NCBI GenBank assembly: GCA_003612405.1
Contig: RAYR01000012.1
Location: forward strand, 1 to 64,000
DNA: 64,000 nucleotides
DNA from: a bacterium 0.1xD8-71
GTDB taxonomy: Bacteria; Bacillota; Clostridia; Lachnospirales; Lachnospiraceae
Direction of reading: 5' to 3'
Shown here: positions 24,783 through 34,265 of the stretch, piece after piece
Numbering within the stretch: position 1 is the stretch's first letter
Layout: each line of letters starts with the position of its first letter
Made by a program: the position numbers and the translations under genes
Notes under the pieces: generated by a model
What the model saw: only the letters and a program-made list of their open reading frames with translations
Database searches by the model: none
What the model was told of the DNA's origin: nothing

Positions 24783-27577
24783 GACCGCTTTCGTTGACGT
24801 TGTCGGCATTTGGACCTTATGCAGGGGTGACAGAGATTCCTTTTGATAAGCTTGGCGGACAGGGGATTTATCTGATTACGGGGGATACCGGGGCAGGTAA
24901 GACCTATCTGTTTGATGCCATTGTGTTTGCCCTCTATGGAGAGGCCAGCGGCAGCGTCAGGGAGGCAGCCATGTTCCGCTCCAAATATGCCAGGGATGAG
25001 GATGTTACTTATGTCCGTCTGCGCTTCCTGTTACGAGGGGAAGTCTATCTGGTTGAACGGAAACCGGAATACCTGCGGCCTTCCAGGAGGGGTGAAGGAA
25101 TGACGATGAGCCGGCCGGAGGCAGAACTTACCTATCCGGACGGGCATATCGTGACCAGAACCAGAGAGGTGACGGCTGCGGTGACGGAGCTTCTGGGGGT
25201 TGACAGAAAGCAGTTTACACAGATAGCTATGATTGCCCAGGGAGACTTTCTGCGTCTGCTCTTTGCAAAGACGGAGGAGAGAAGCCAGATTTTCCGGGAG
25301 CTCTTTCATACCAGGGCTTATGGCACGTTACAGGATATCTTAAAGAAAGAGGCCGCGCAGTTACAGGCGCAGTGTGAGGAGGACAACAGGAGCATCGGGC
25401 AGTACAGGGACGGGATTCTGTGGGAGCCGGATCAGGAGCCGGGTGAGGAAGAGATCCGGATGACAGAAGACCTGTTACAGGTACTTGCACAGACAATTCG
25501 GCAACAGAAGATAAAGCTGGACACACTGGACAGGGAAATTTCGGACTTTGACCGGGCTATAGAGGCGGATAACCAGGTCATAGGAAGAGCAGAGACGCAG
25601 AAGAAGCTGAGAAAAGAACTGGAGAACGCCCAGGAAGAGATCCGGTGTGGGGAGCCTTTGCTTGTGTCCTTACAGGAAACCCTGGGCGGGCTGGAAGGGC
25701 AGAGGCAGCAGATGGAGGAACTGCGCAGAAATATGCAGCGGGAGGAAGAAGGTCTGTCTGTTTACGAGGAACTGGAAAATCTGCGCAGAGAGCAGGCAAA
25801 GGGAAGTCAGGCATTACAGGAAAAAGAAAATGATCTGACACAGCAAACCAGACAGAGAATCCAGATGCAGGAAAAGCTGACTGCTGAGAAGGAACAGATA
25901 GAAGCATTGCCGGATACGGCCGCCGAAGCAGTGCTGGAAGAACAGAAACTGGAAAAAATGATATTGCGGGAGAAGGGATTGAGAGACCTGGCGGCCCAGG
26001 TGCAGGAGGCTTTTGGGCTGTATGAGCAGTTGGAGAAAGCACAGCGGGGATATCAGGAAGCCGTCAGAGAATATGAAATCTGTAAAGAGCGTTATGAACA
26101 GTTGCAGAAACGTTATCTGGATGAACAGGCAGGGGTGCTGGCACAGACCTTGTCAGATGGGCAGCCCTGTCCTGTCTGTGGAGCTACAAAGCATCCAAGC
26201 CCCGCGCAGATGACGCAGGAATCTCCGGACAGGGTACAGGTGGAGCAGGCGAAGAAAGCCTGGGATGCCTTGAATGAGAGAAGACAGCAGGAGAGTGAAA
26301 AGGCCGGGCGGGCACGGGCGGCAGCAGAGAATATGCTGACGATGATTCACAAAGGTCTGGAAACGGAACAGATTGTGTTTTCCAATCCGCAGCTACAGTC
26401 ACCGGCGATAGAAAAAGCCCGGTCTTTCCTGGAAAGGGCCGGGGAGAAGCTGGAAGAGTGTCTTTTGAACCAGAAGATGGAAAATGACAAACAACGCGGG
26501 ACGGTATCGGTGTTGCAGGAGAGAAAGGAGAAGCTGGAAAATCTGTGTAAAGAAGTGCCCCGTCTGGAGAAACGGATGCAGGCGGCGGAAGAAAAGAGTA
26601 GGGAAACGGAGAAACATATTGCCGAACTTGTGGTGATACAGCAGACATTGTCTGATAAAATTCAGGAAAAGACAGATACGCTGACTTATGAAGGGAAACA
26701 GCAGGCAATGGAGCAGATTGCTTTACAGAAGAACACGCTGGAGGTTTACGATCAGAATCTTCAGGCGGCGCACAATGCTTACAGGGAGCAGGAGAAACAG
26801 TACCAGAACGCCCTGCAAAAGCAGGAAACACTCCTGTCACAGCTTACGGGCCAGGAAGAAGAGAACAGACTGGAAGAGGTGATGGAAAGACAGCAGGAAC
26901 TTGTGCGGCAAAGACAGGAACGGCAGCAGGCGAAAGAGCAGACAGCCCATCGGTATGAGACGGATAAAAATGTCAAGACTTCCATAGAGAAACGCAGCCA
27001 TGCCCTGCGGGAGACGGAACATCGATGGGCCATGGTGAAGGAACTGTCCGGCACCATGAATGGTAACCTTGCGGGAAAAGATAAGATTATGCTGGAAACT
27101 TATGTGCAGACCCGTTATTTTGACCGTATCCTGCAACGAGCCAATACCAGATTCATGATCATGTCCTGTGGACAGTATGAATTGAAGCGTGCCAGTCAGG
27201 CACAGAACCAGAGAAGCCAGAGCGGGCTGGATCTGGATGTGACGGATCATTATAACGGAACCGTGCGCAGTGTGAGGACACTTTCCGGTGGAGAAGCATT
27301 TCTTGCGTCCCTGTCTCTTGCCCTGGGACTTGCGGATGAAGTGCAGTCCACAGCAGGAGGAATTTCTCTGGATACCATGTTTGTGGATGAAGGCTTCGGT
27401 TCCCTGGATGAGAGTGCCCTGGAACAGGCCATACAGGCGCTTTTATCTCTGGCGGAGGGAAACAGGCTGGTGGGTATTATTTCTCATGTGGGAGAATTGA
27501 AAGAGCGGATTGGCAGGAAAATTCTGGTGACCAAGAGTCCGGCGGCAGGAAGCAGGGCAGAGCTTTTGACAGAATAG
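24779..27577 (+). CDS. sbcC: SbcC ATPase subunit
   Basis: A 932-residue Rad50-type protein; ATG 24779 overlaps the sbcD stop. It has an N-terminal Walker A (GDTGAGKTYLFDAI), a long coiled coil, a zinc hook CPVC near residue 462, a return coil, and a C-terminal signature LSGGEAFLASLSL with Walker B-like MFVDEGFGSLDE. The length is in the family range. It tethers and unwinds ends for SbcD cutting during repair. Confidence 0.95.
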   Translation: MRPLSLTLSAFGPYAGVTEIPFDKLGGQGIYLITGDTGAGKTYLFDAIVFALYGEASGSVREAAMFRSKYARDEDVTYVRLRFLLRGEVYLVERKPEYLRPSRRGEGMTMSRPEAELTYPDGHIVTRTREVTAAVTELLGVDRKQFTQIAMIAQGDFLRLLFAKTEERSQIFRELFHTRAYGTLQDILKKEAAQLQAQCEEDNRSIGQYRDGILWEPDQEPGEEEIRMTEDLLQVLAQTIRQQKIKLDTLDREISDFDRAIEADNQVIGRAETQKKLRKELENAQEEIRCGEPLLVSLQETLGGLEGQRQQMEELRRNMQREEEGLSVYEELENLRREQAKGSQALQEKENDLTQQTRQRIQMQEKLTAEKEQIEALPDTAAEAVLEEQKLEKMILREKGLRDLAAQVQEAFGLYEQLEKAQRGYQEAVREYEICKERYEQLQKRYLDEQAGVLAQTLSDGQPCPVCGATKHPSPAQMTQESPDRVQVEQAKKAWDALNERRQQESEKAGRARAAAENMLTMIHKGLETEQIVFSNPQLQSPAIEKARSFLERAGEKLEECLLNQKMENDKQRGTVSVLQERKEKLENLCKEVPRLEKRMQAAEEKSRETEKHIAELVVIQQTLSDKIQEKTDTLTYEGKQQAMEQIALQKNTLEVYDQNLQAAHNAYREQEKQYQNALQKQETLLSQLTGQEEENRLEEVMERQQELVRQRQERQQAKEQTAHRYETDKNVKTSIEKRSHALRETEHRWAMVKELSGTMNGNLAGKDKIMLETYVQTRYFDRILQRANTRFMIMSCGQYELKRASQAQNQRSQSGLDLDVTDHYNGTVRSVRTLSGGEAFLASLSLALGLADEVQSTAGGISLDTMFVDEGFGSLDESALEQAIQALLSLAEGNRLVGIISHVGELKERIGRKILVTKSPAAGSRAELLTE

Positions 27578-27606
27578 ACAGAATGATGAGAAAGTTTATC
27601 ATAAGT

Positions 27607-27635
27607 TTGCCTCATGAGGGGTTTTGTGCTAATAT
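27607..27635 (+). promoter_or_regulatory. Promoter of the SufC/SufB-like pair
   Basis: -35 TTGCCT (27607-27612), a 17-base spacer, -10 TAATAT (27630-27635) preceded by an extended TG. Initiation would be about 60 bases before the SufC-like start. Confidence 0.6.
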
Positions 27636-27700
27636 GAACTATTAAGGGATAATCGGTAAAGAGATATCCTGGCCGCAGATGCGGCAGAATGAGAGGAAAT

Positions 27701-28423
27701 ATGCTTGAATTGAAACATATATCTTTCCAGACAGAAGATACAGGGAAAGAAGTAGAAATTTTAAGAGATATCAATCTGGTGATCAAAGACCGGTTTGTGG
27801 CGGTCACAGGGCCCAATGGCAGCGGGAAGTCCACCCTGGCCAAAATTGTGGCCGGTATATTGACACCGACAGAGGGACAGATCCTGTTGGACGGGGTGGA
27901 TATCACCGATAAATCCATTACGGAACGGGCTAATCTGGGAGTTGGATTTGCCTTTCAACAGCCAGTGCGGTTTAAGGGAATCACTGTGAAAGATATGCTT
28001 TCCATTGCCGCAGGAAAAGACACGGCGATGGCGGAAATCTGCGCCATGTTATCAGAGGTCGGTTTATGTGCAAGAGATTATGTAAACCGGGAGATCAATG
28101 CCAGCCTTTCCGGAGGGGAACTGAAACGTATTGAGATTGCCATGATTATGGCACGAAAGACCAAACTGTCTATCTTTGATGAGCCCGAAGCGGGGATTGA
28201 CCTGTGGAGTTTTCAGAATCTGATCCGGGTCTTTGAGAAGATGTATGAAGAGACGAAAGGAACCATTTTGATCATATCCCATCAGGAGAGAATATTGAAC
28301 ATAGCGGACCAGATCGTACTTTTAGCGGACGGCCGTGTGAAGAAGGTGGGAACCAGGGAAGAACTGATGCCGGAGTTGTTGGGGGTCGGGAAGCCCTGTA
28401 AGACATTGACTGACAAACTGTAG
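27701..28423 (+). CDS. sufC: SufC-like ATPase of a minimal SUF system
   Basis: A 240-residue ABC-type ATPase without membrane partners. Motifs are Walker A GPNGSGKSTLAK, signature LSGGELKRIEIAM, and Walker B SIFDEPEAGIDLW. The Q-loop region GFAFQQPVRFKG is typical of SufC. ATG 27701 is preferred, with AGAGG just before it. It would drive assembly on the SufB-like scaffold encoded next. The window has only SufC and SufB, as in the SMS (SUF-like minimal system, SmsCB). Confidence 0.88.
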   Translation: MLELKHISFQTEDTGKEVEILRDINLVIKDRFVAVTGPNGSGKSTLAKIVAGILTPTEGQILLDGVDITDKSITERANLGVGFAFQQPVRFKGITVKDMLSIAAGKDTAMAEICAMLSEVGLCARDYVNREINASLSGGELKRIEIAMIMARKTKLSIFDEPEAGIDLWSFQNLIRVFEKMYEETKGTILIISHQERILNIADQIVLLADGRVKKVGTREELMPELLGVGKPCKTLTDKL

Positions 28424-28441
28424 AAATGAAGGTGATATATC

Positions 28442-29359
28442 ATGGATGCAATACAACAAAACTTGTTGGAACAGGTGGCAGGTCTGCATGAGGTTCCTGC
28501 CGGGGCCTATAATATCCGTGCCAATGGACAGATGGCAGCGCGGAATACCACGGCCAACATAGATATCATAAGTAAGGAAGATAAGTCCGGCATTGATATC
28601 AGGATCAAACCGGGTACTCGGTCGGAGAGTGTGCATATTCCGGTGGTCTTAAGTCAGAGCGGCCTAAAGGAAAGTGTCTACAATGACTTCTTCGTGGGAG
28701 AGGACTGTGATATTACGATCATAGCAGGGTGCGGAATCCACAATGGCGGGTCAGAGGCGTCGGAACATTCCGGGATTCACCGGTTCTTTGTGGACAAAAA
28801 TGCCAAAGTCCGGTATGTGGAAAAGCATTATGGTACCGGCGACGGCAACGGGGAGCGGATCATGAACCCCACCACCGAGATTCATCTTGCCAAAGGCGCT
28901 TCTCTGGAAATGGAGACGGTACAGATCAAAGGCATTGACTCTACGAAACGAGTGACTACGGCGACCGTGGAAGAAGGCGCTTCCCTGGTGATTCATGAGA
29001 AAATCATGACCCATGGAAAGCAGTATGCAGAAACGGATTTTGTAGTGGATATGAAAGGGCCGGAATCCAGTGTCAATCTGGTGTCCAGATCGGTGGCCAA
29101 AGAACATTCCAGACAGCTCTTTAAAAGCCGTATTATTGGTAACAGCAACTGTCAGGGACACAGTGAGTGTGATGCCATCATCATGGATGATGCCAGTGTT
29201 AGTGCCATTCCGGAACTGACGGCCAATGATATAGATGCAAACCTGATTCACGAGGCGGCAATCGGTAAGATTGCGGGAGAACAACTGATTAAGCTCATGA
29301 CCCTCGGACTCACAGAGAAAGAGGCGGAGGAGCAGATAGTAAACGGATTTTTGAAATGA
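28442..29359 (+). CDS. sufB: SufB/SufD-like scaffold of a minimal SUF system
   Basis: A 305-residue beta-helix protein of the SufB/SufD family, shorter than full SufB. The core segments EHSGIHRFFVDKNAKVRY and VSRSVAKEHSRQLFKSRI match the family. The Cys in CQGHSECDAI and the conserved Glu/His lie in the expected C-terminal region. It would hold the nascent Fe-S cluster with SufC. No SufD, SufS or SufU is seen here, which fits SmsCB. Its stop overlaps the cardiolipin synthase start by ATGA. Confidence 0.85.
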   Translation: MDAIQQNLLEQVAGLHEVPAGAYNIRANGQMAARNTTANIDIISKEDKSGIDIRIKPGTRSESVHIPVVLSQSGLKESVYNDFFVGEDCDITIIAGCGIHNGGSEASEHSGIHRFFVDKNAKVRYVEKHYGTGDGNGERIMNPTTEIHLAKGASLEMETVQIKGIDSTKRVTTATVEEGASLVIHEKIMTHGKQYAETDFVVDMKGPESSVNLVSRSVAKEHSRQLFKSRIIGNSNCQGHSECDAIIMDDASVSAIPELTANDIDANLIHEAAIGKIAGEQLIKLMTLGLTEKEAEEQIVNGFLK

Positions 29360-30888
29360 GAAAATTTTTACAACGAGCATTAAACCGGGTAGTGATTACA
29401 GCTATTATAGTACTGTTGCAGGTAGGATTTTTCCTGCTGGAAATCCTGCGATGGGGAAACTATTATGTGGGCATCGCCTTTGTGCTGCGCCTGCTTAGTT
29501 TCTGTGCAGTGGTCTATATTATCTGGCGTCCCAACAATCCTGCGGTTAAGCTGGCATGGGTGGTGCCGATTCTGACATTCCCGCTCTTTGGCGGAGTGAT
29601 GTATCTGTTCTTTGGTCATGTTATCGTGCCAAGAAAGCTCAGGGACAGTATGGAGCGGACAAACGCGCTGGTACAGAAGAATCTGGTGCAGGACGAAGAA
29701 GTACAAAAGGAGCTGGCACAGACGGATCAGGCGGTGGCGAACCAGAGCGGGTATCTGTTGTCTTACGCGGGGACGCCTGTCTGGAATCATACGGCTTCTA
29801 CCTATTTCCCGGAGGGACTTCCTTATTGGGAGACGCTGCTTGCAGATCTGGAAAAGGCGCAGCATTTTATCTTTCTGGAATATTTTATTCTGGCAGAAGG
29901 TACGATGTGGAACGCCGTTCTGGAAATCCTTCAGCGCAAAGCCAAAGAAGGCGTTGAAGTACGGCTGATTTATGATGATGTGGGGAGTGTTTTCCTGTTA
30001 CCCAAGAAATATCATGAGACCATTGAGAAAAAGGGAATTAAGTGTGTGGCGTTTAACAGACTGGTACCCTTTATGTCTCTGGTGCTGAATAACAGGGATC
30101 ACAGAAAGATTGTGGTGATTGACGGTAAAGTGGGCTATACCGGCGGTATCAATATGTCGGATGAGTATATTAATTACAGACATCCTTATGGGGAACACTG
30201 GAAGGATTCAGGCATCAGGATTGAGGGAGAGGCTGTCTGGAATTTCACGGTGATGTTTTTGCAGATGTGGAATATGTCCCGTTACACAGAGGAAGACTAT
30301 GGAAGATACCGGTATCATTTTAAGGAACCTCTTATGGCGAAAGGGTATGTGCAGCCATATATGGACACGCCCTTTGACGAGGAGATCGTGGGAGAGAACG
30401 TTTATTTGAACATGATTGGCAATGCCAGAAAATATGTATATATTTATACACCCTATCTGGTTACGGACAATGAGATGATCACAGCCCTTAAGCTGGCTTC
30501 CAAACGCGGTGTGGATGTGCGGATTGTGACGCCGGGTGTGCCGGACAAGAAATTTGTTTACTGGCTGACCCAGTCCAATTATCAGAATCTGATTGAGGCC
30601 GGTGTGGGTATTTATCAGTATACACCGGGATTTATTCATTCCAAATGTGTACTGTGTGATGATGAACTGGCAACAGTGGGTACCATTAATTTTGATTACA
30701 GAAGTTTTTACCATCATTTTGAATGTGGTGTATTTTTATATCAGGCGGATGCCATCAGAACGTTGAAGAAGGATATGGAGGAGACTTTTGCGGTTTCGGA
30801 GAAGATCACTTTGGAATGGTGCAGGGATAAGTTTGTGAAGATCAATATTGTCGGCCCCATATTAAAATTGTTTTCACCACTGTTATAG
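29356..30888 (+). CDS. cls: Cardiolipin synthase
   Basis: A 510-residue membrane phospholipase-D-type transferase. Two or three N-terminal transmembrane segments are followed by the two HKD motifs: HRKIVVIDG near residue 250 and HSKCVLCDD near 428. It joins two phosphatidylglycerols to cardiolipin. Its start overlaps the SufB-like stop, so it is in the same transcript. The next gene is a PlsC-like acyltransferase, giving a small membrane-lipid cluster. Confidence 0.93.
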   Translation: MRKFLQRALNRVVITAIIVLLQVGFFLLEILRWGNYYVGIAFVLRLLSFCAVVYIIWRPNNPAVKLAWVVPILTFPLFGGVMYLFFGHVIVPRKLRDSMERTNALVQKNLVQDEEVQKELAQTDQAVANQSGYLLSYAGTPVWNHTASTYFPEGLPYWETLLADLEKAQHFIFLEYFILAEGTMWNAVLEILQRKAKEGVEVRLIYDDVGSVFLLPKKYHETIEKKGIKCVAFNRLVPFMSLVLNNRDHRKIVVIDGKVGYTGGINMSDEYINYRHPYGEHWKDSGIRIEGEAVWNFTVMFLQMWNMSRYTEEDYGRYRYHFKEPLMAKGYVQPYMDTPFDEEIVGENVYLNMIGNARKYVYIYTPYLVTDNEMITALKLASKRGVDVRIVTPGVPDKKFVYWLTQSNYQNLIEAGVGIYQYTPGFIHSKCVLCDDELATVGTINFDYRSFYHHFECGVFLYQADAIRTLKKDMEETFAVSEKITLEWCRDKFVKINIVGPILKLFSPLL

Positions 30889-30911
30889 AGGGAGAAGGGA
30901 GCAAGGTAAAT

Positions 30912-31628
30912 ATGATACGTTTTGTGAAGGTTATTGTATGGAATCTGCCAAGGATCTATATGATACCCAGAATGGCATATATGGCAAAACATGCAAACCG
31001 TTACGGAGAAGAAGAGTGCTATGATTATGCCCAGCTTGCCATCAGGCGTATGATGCGGGCAGGACACATCACCACGAAGAAATACGGTACGGAGAATCTG
31101 CCTGCGGAAGGTGGGTATATTATCTGTCCCAACCATCAGGGGAAATATGATGCCCTGGGAATTATGATTTCTCATGCAAAACCCTGTTCTGTGGTTATAG
31201 ATGATGCAAAATCTCATGGAATTCTGGTCAAACAGTTTATTGACCTGGTACATGGCAAGCGGCTGGTTAAGAATGATGTGAAACAGTCTGTCAGGATCAT
31301 CAAAGAACTTGCGGAAGAGACAAAGAAGGGACGTAAATTTATTATTTTCCCGGAGGGAGGGTACTTTCACAATCACAATACTGTGGGAGAGTTTAAGCCA
31401 GGATGCTTTAAGAGCGCCATGAAGGCGAGGGTGCCGATCGTGCCGGTGGCATTGATTGATTCCTATAAAGTGTTTGAGGAGTGGACCTTGCGAAAAGTGG
31501 AGACCCAGGTGCATTTCTTACAGGCAATCTCCTATGATGAGTACAGAGGCATGAATACAGTGGAGATTGCCGAGATGGTAAAGAACAGGATTGTAAACAG
31601 AATCACAGAAGTGTTGAATCCCGCATAG
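30912..31628 (+). CDS. 1-acylglycerol-3-phosphate acyltransferase (PlsC-like)
   Basis: A 238-residue acyltransferase. The catalytic HX4D motif appears as NHQGKYD (about residue 77), and the FPEG substrate motif is in FIIFPEGGYF. It likely makes phosphatidic acid from lysophosphatidate. It follows cardiolipin synthase by 23 bases with an AGGGAG ribosome site. Its stop lies inside a hairpin shared with the convergent tmcAL gene. Confidence 0.87.
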   Translation: MIRFVKVIVWNLPRIYMIPRMAYMAKHANRYGEEECYDYAQLAIRRMMRAGHITTKKYGTENLPAEGGYIICPNHQGKYDALGIMISHAKPCSVVIDDAKSHGILVKQFIDLVHGKRLVKNDVKQSVRIIKELAEETKKGRKFIIFPEGGYFHNHNTVGEFKPGCFKSAMKARVPIVPVALIDSYKVFEEWTLRKVETQVHFLQAISYDEYRGMNTVEIAEMVKNRIVNRITEVLNPA

Positions 31629-31637
31629 ACGGGATTC
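31616..31637. terminator. Hairpin at the convergent end of the acyltransferase and tmcAL genes
   Basis: GAATCCCG (31616-31623) pairs with CGGGATTC (31630-31637), an 8-base stem with loop CATAGA. It includes the acyltransferase stop codon and abuts the tmcAL stop. The T tract is weak, so it may act as an RNA-stabilizing or partial terminator for both strands. Confidence 0.5.
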
Positions 31638-32884
31638 TATACTTTGATGATAGCCTCTTTATATTCGTTGATCTCAGATATTGTATTCTGATCGGCAAAC
31701 TTATAACGGACAATACTCTGGTATACATGGCTTGCGTAGATATCTTTTTCCAGCATATGCATGCCTGTAGGCGTCAGAAGGTTCCCGGCGTCAGCCAGTT
31801 TGGAGAGCAGGGGAACGGCAGTCTTTTGCTTGATGGCGGACAGAAGCGGTCCGGCACTTTCCCGAAAGCCCAGCATACGTGCATAGAAGATCTGGTCCTT
31901 TGCCAGATAGCAGGCTAAGTCTTCCCGGTAGATTTCCAGCAGAATGTGGAGCAGACTGCGGGAGATGCGGGTATATGTACGGTTTTTGGACTTTAACAGA
32001 TCGCAGAAAGAGGGGAAATCCTGATATTGTGGCAGCAGTTTGATGATACGGTCCGATAATTCCCTGTCGATATCCGGATAGCAGGTAAATTCTCCGGATG
32101 GTTCCGAGAGAAGACGGTAGTGCATCAGCAAAGACAGATCATCAGCAAAGACAGGGTAAGTCTTTAAGTACTGTTCCTTCATCAGTGGATGTGCGGCAGC
32201 AGGCATCTGGTTTAAGATACTGCCTGGCGTGTCGGAGCATTTGAGCGCTTCCCTGAGCGCACGGGCAGAACAAAAGTCCGCATACATACTTTCGTCATGA
32301 TAGGCTGCGCCGGTGCGGCGGATGGTACATGGACGGACAGCACTTTCCCGTTTCAGGAGCGCTTTGCAGTATTCAATGCCAAGAATATTGTTAGGATTTG
32401 ATAATATATTTGTATGAGCCGTCAGGTGAGGCGCAGAAGCTTCAATGGCGGCATTTCTTGCCTGTGGGTAGGAATGGCCGTCGCGCAGGCATTGGTCAAG
32501 TGTCTGTTTGAAGACTTCATCTTCGTGAAGAAGAAGCCGGGCAAAAGTCGTGAGCAGTTCCACATCCCCACATTCACTTCCAAAACACAGATTATCCACA
32601 ACACCCAGTTTGTCAAGAAGCGTTACGGCGCCGCCGGCAAAGTATTCGGCACTGCCAAGTGCATAGTAGGCAGGCAGTTCCAGTACCAGATCTGCACCGT
32701 TCATGAGGGCAATCCGGGTACGGAGATATTTATCCATCATGGCCGGTGCGCCGCGCTGTACAAAATCGCCGCTCATAACGACAATACAATAGTCTGCCCC
32801 AGTGAGCTCTTTTGCCTTCCTGATATGATAGGCGTGTCCGTTGTGAAACGGATTATATTCCGCAATAATACCTACAGTTTTCAT
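31637..32884 (-). CDS. tmcAL: tRNA(Met) cytidine acetate ligase TmcAL
   Basis: A 415-residue nucleotidyltransferase-like protein; start ATG 32884 follows AAAGGA about 11 bases upstream. The N-terminus GIIAEYNPFHNGHAYHI is the HXGH nucleotide-binding motif. The VVMSGDFVQRGAPAM and PAYYALGSAEYFA motifs are typical of the family (YlbM). It activates acetate with ATP to make N4-acetylcytidine at the elongator tRNA(Met) wobble base. It lies next to pta and ackA, which handle acetyl-phosphate and acetate, an apt though unproven link. Confidence 0.92.
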   Translation of the reverse strand: MKTVGIIAEYNPFHNGHAYHIRKAKELTGADYCIVVMSGDFVQRGAPAMMDKYLRTRIALMNGADLVLELPAYYALGSAEYFAGGAVTLLDKLGVVDNLCFGSECGDVELLTTFARLLLHEDEVFKQTLDQCLRDGHSYPQARNAAIEASAPHLTAHTNILSNPNNILGIEYCKALLKRESAVRPCTIRRTGAAYHDESMYADFCSARALREALKCSDTPGSILNQMPAAAHPLMKEQYLKTYPVFADDLSLLMHYRLLSEPSGEFTCYPDIDRELSDRIIKLLPQYQDFPSFCDLLKSKNRTYTRISRSLLHILLEIYREDLACYLAKDQIFYARMLGFRESAGPLLSAIKQKTAVPLLSKLADAGNLLTPTGMHMLEKDIYASHVYQSIVRYKFADQNTISEINEYKEAIIKV

Positions 32885-32917
32885 GATGATCGTATCCTTT
32901 CCCCTTAACACGATAGA

Positions 32918-32935
32918 TAGACTGTAAACAGTCTA
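32918..32935. promoter_or_regulatory. Perfect palindrome between divergent tmcAL and pta
   Basis: TAGACTGT (32918-32925), centre AA, ACAGTCTA (32928-32935) is a perfect 8-base inverted repeat. It lies 34 bases before the tmcAL start on its upstream side, and another ACAGTC half-site occurs near 32973. It looks like a dimer-binding operator; the protein is unknown. Confidence 0.5.
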
Positions 32936-32989
32936 ACATAAAATGGTAAATTTGTATTGTTTTTTTATGCAAACAGTCAAGAAAATCCC

Positions 32990-33018
32990 TTGTGCCGAGC
33001 CCTGTAATTTTGTATGAT
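32990..33018 (+). promoter_or_regulatory. Promoter of pta
   Basis: -35 TTGTGC (32990-32995), a 17-base spacer, -10 TATGAT (33013-33018). The transcript leader holds a small AAGCC/GGCTT hairpin. Confidence 0.6.
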
Positions 33019-33074
33019 AAAGGAGTGAAGAAAAGCCTGGGGGGCTTATCGGATAGAAAAAGGAGGATAAAACT

Positions 33075-34076
33075 ATGTCTTATATTGATCTGATGAAAGA
33101 GAAGGCCAGAAGTGACAGAAAGACAATCGTGCTTCCGGAGACCAATGATAAACGGACACTGATTGCGGCAGCCAATATTCTGAAAGAAGGGATTGCCAAT
33201 ATTATTATGGTGGGGAATGAAGAGAAGATCATGGATGGTGCCGGCTGGCTGGAGGTGGAACTGGACGGCGTGCAGATCATTGATCCGGAGAAAACGGAGA
33301 AGCTGGATGAATACGTGGATCTGTTGTTTGAGACCAGAAAAAATAAAGGGATGACACCGGAGAAGGCCAGAGAGATCCTGTTGAAAGATTATCTGACCTT
33401 TGGTGTGGTGATGGTGAAAGCGAATGATGCGGACGGTATGGTGGCCGGGGCCTGCCATGCCACAGCAGATACGCTCCGTCCCGCTTTGCAGATTTTAAAG
33501 ACAGCGCCCGGCGTGAAATTAGTGTCAGGTTTCTTTATTCTCGATGTGCCCGATTGTGAACTGGGGGAAAACGGGACTTTTCTCTTTGCAGACTGCGGTC
33601 TGAACCAGGATCCTACCGCAGAAGAGCTGGCGGCCATCGCAGATACTTCCGCCAAGAGCTTTAAGAGCCTGGTGGGAGCGAAACCGATCATTGCCATGCT
33701 GTCACATTCCACCAAGGGCAGTGCAAAACATCCCCTGGTAGATAAGATGGTGGAGGCAACCAGAATTGCCCATGAGCAGTATCCGCATCTGTGCATTGAC
33801 GGAGAATTACAGTCTGATGCGGCCCTGGTGCCCCAGGTGGCCAAATCCAAGGCACCCGGAAGTGAAGTGGCAGGCAAAGCCAACGTATTGATTTTCCCCA
33901 ACCTCGACTGCGGCAATATCGGTTATAAACTGGTACAAAGATTAGGCAAGGCGGAGGCTTACGGCCCCATGCTCCAGGGAATCTCCAAACCCGTAAACGA
34001 CCTTTCCCGCGGATGCTCCTGGCAGGACATCGTAGGCGTAGTAGCCCTCACTGCAGTCCAGGCACAACTTGCGTGA
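33075..34076 (+). CDS. pta: Phosphate acetyltransferase
   Basis: A 333-residue enzyme converting acetyl-CoA and phosphate to acetyl-phosphate. The length is right for the short Pta class. Conserved stretches include IVLPETNDKRTL at the N-terminus, AGACHATADTLRPALQI, and LIFPNLDCGNIGYKL near the C-terminus. An AAGGAGG site precedes ATG 33075. ackA follows after a highly structured 189-base gap. Together they yield ATP and acetate from pyruvate fermentation. Confidence 0.96.
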   Translation: MSYIDLMKEKARSDRKTIVLPETNDKRTLIAAANILKEGIANIIMVGNEEKIMDGAGWLEVELDGVQIIDPEKTEKLDEYVDLLFETRKNKGMTPEKAREILLKDYLTFGVVMVKANDADGMVAGACHATADTLRPALQILKTAPGVKLVSGFFILDVPDCELGENGTFLFADCGLNQDPTAEELAAIADTSAKSFKSLVGAKPIIAMLSHSTKGSAKHPLVDKMVEATRIAHEQYPHLCIDGELQSDAALVPQVAKSKAPGSEVAGKANVLIFPNLDCGNIGYKLVQRLGKAEAYGPMLQGISKPVNDLSRGCSWQDIVGVVALTAVQAQLA

Positions 34077-34231
34077 TAAGCTGCCACGCATGGACATCCG
34101 GGAAGGTACGGACCGTGTTTACACGGATCCGGGACTTCTCGGATGTCCATGAAGTGGTGCAACACGACCGAGTGAACGAAGTTCACGAGGGCTGTGGCAG
34201 TTTATCACAAGTGCTGTGGCAGTTTATCACA
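34073..34231 (+). other. Structured palindromic element between pta and ackA
   Basis: The outer arm GTGATAAGCTGCCAC (34073-34087, starting in the pta stop region) pairs over 15 bases with GTGGCAGTTTATCAC at 34194-34208, and equally with a second copy at 34216-34230. The second copy belongs to a 19-base direct repeat (34191-34209 and 34213-34231). Inside, CATGGACATCCGGGAAG (34089-34105) pairs 17 bases with 34135-34151, capped by CCGTG/CACGG. A GTGAAC-GAA-GTTCAC hairpin lies at 34172-34186. The fold may control ackA relative to pta, or may be a mobile repeat. Function unknown. Confidence 0.75.
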
Positions 34232-34265
34232 GATATAATATATAAAGAAAGAAGGTAAAAACATC

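Noticed and set aside
23700-24809. 369-codon minus-strand open frame
   Set aside because: Antisense to sbcD, with an implausible composition rich in His, Gln and Ile.
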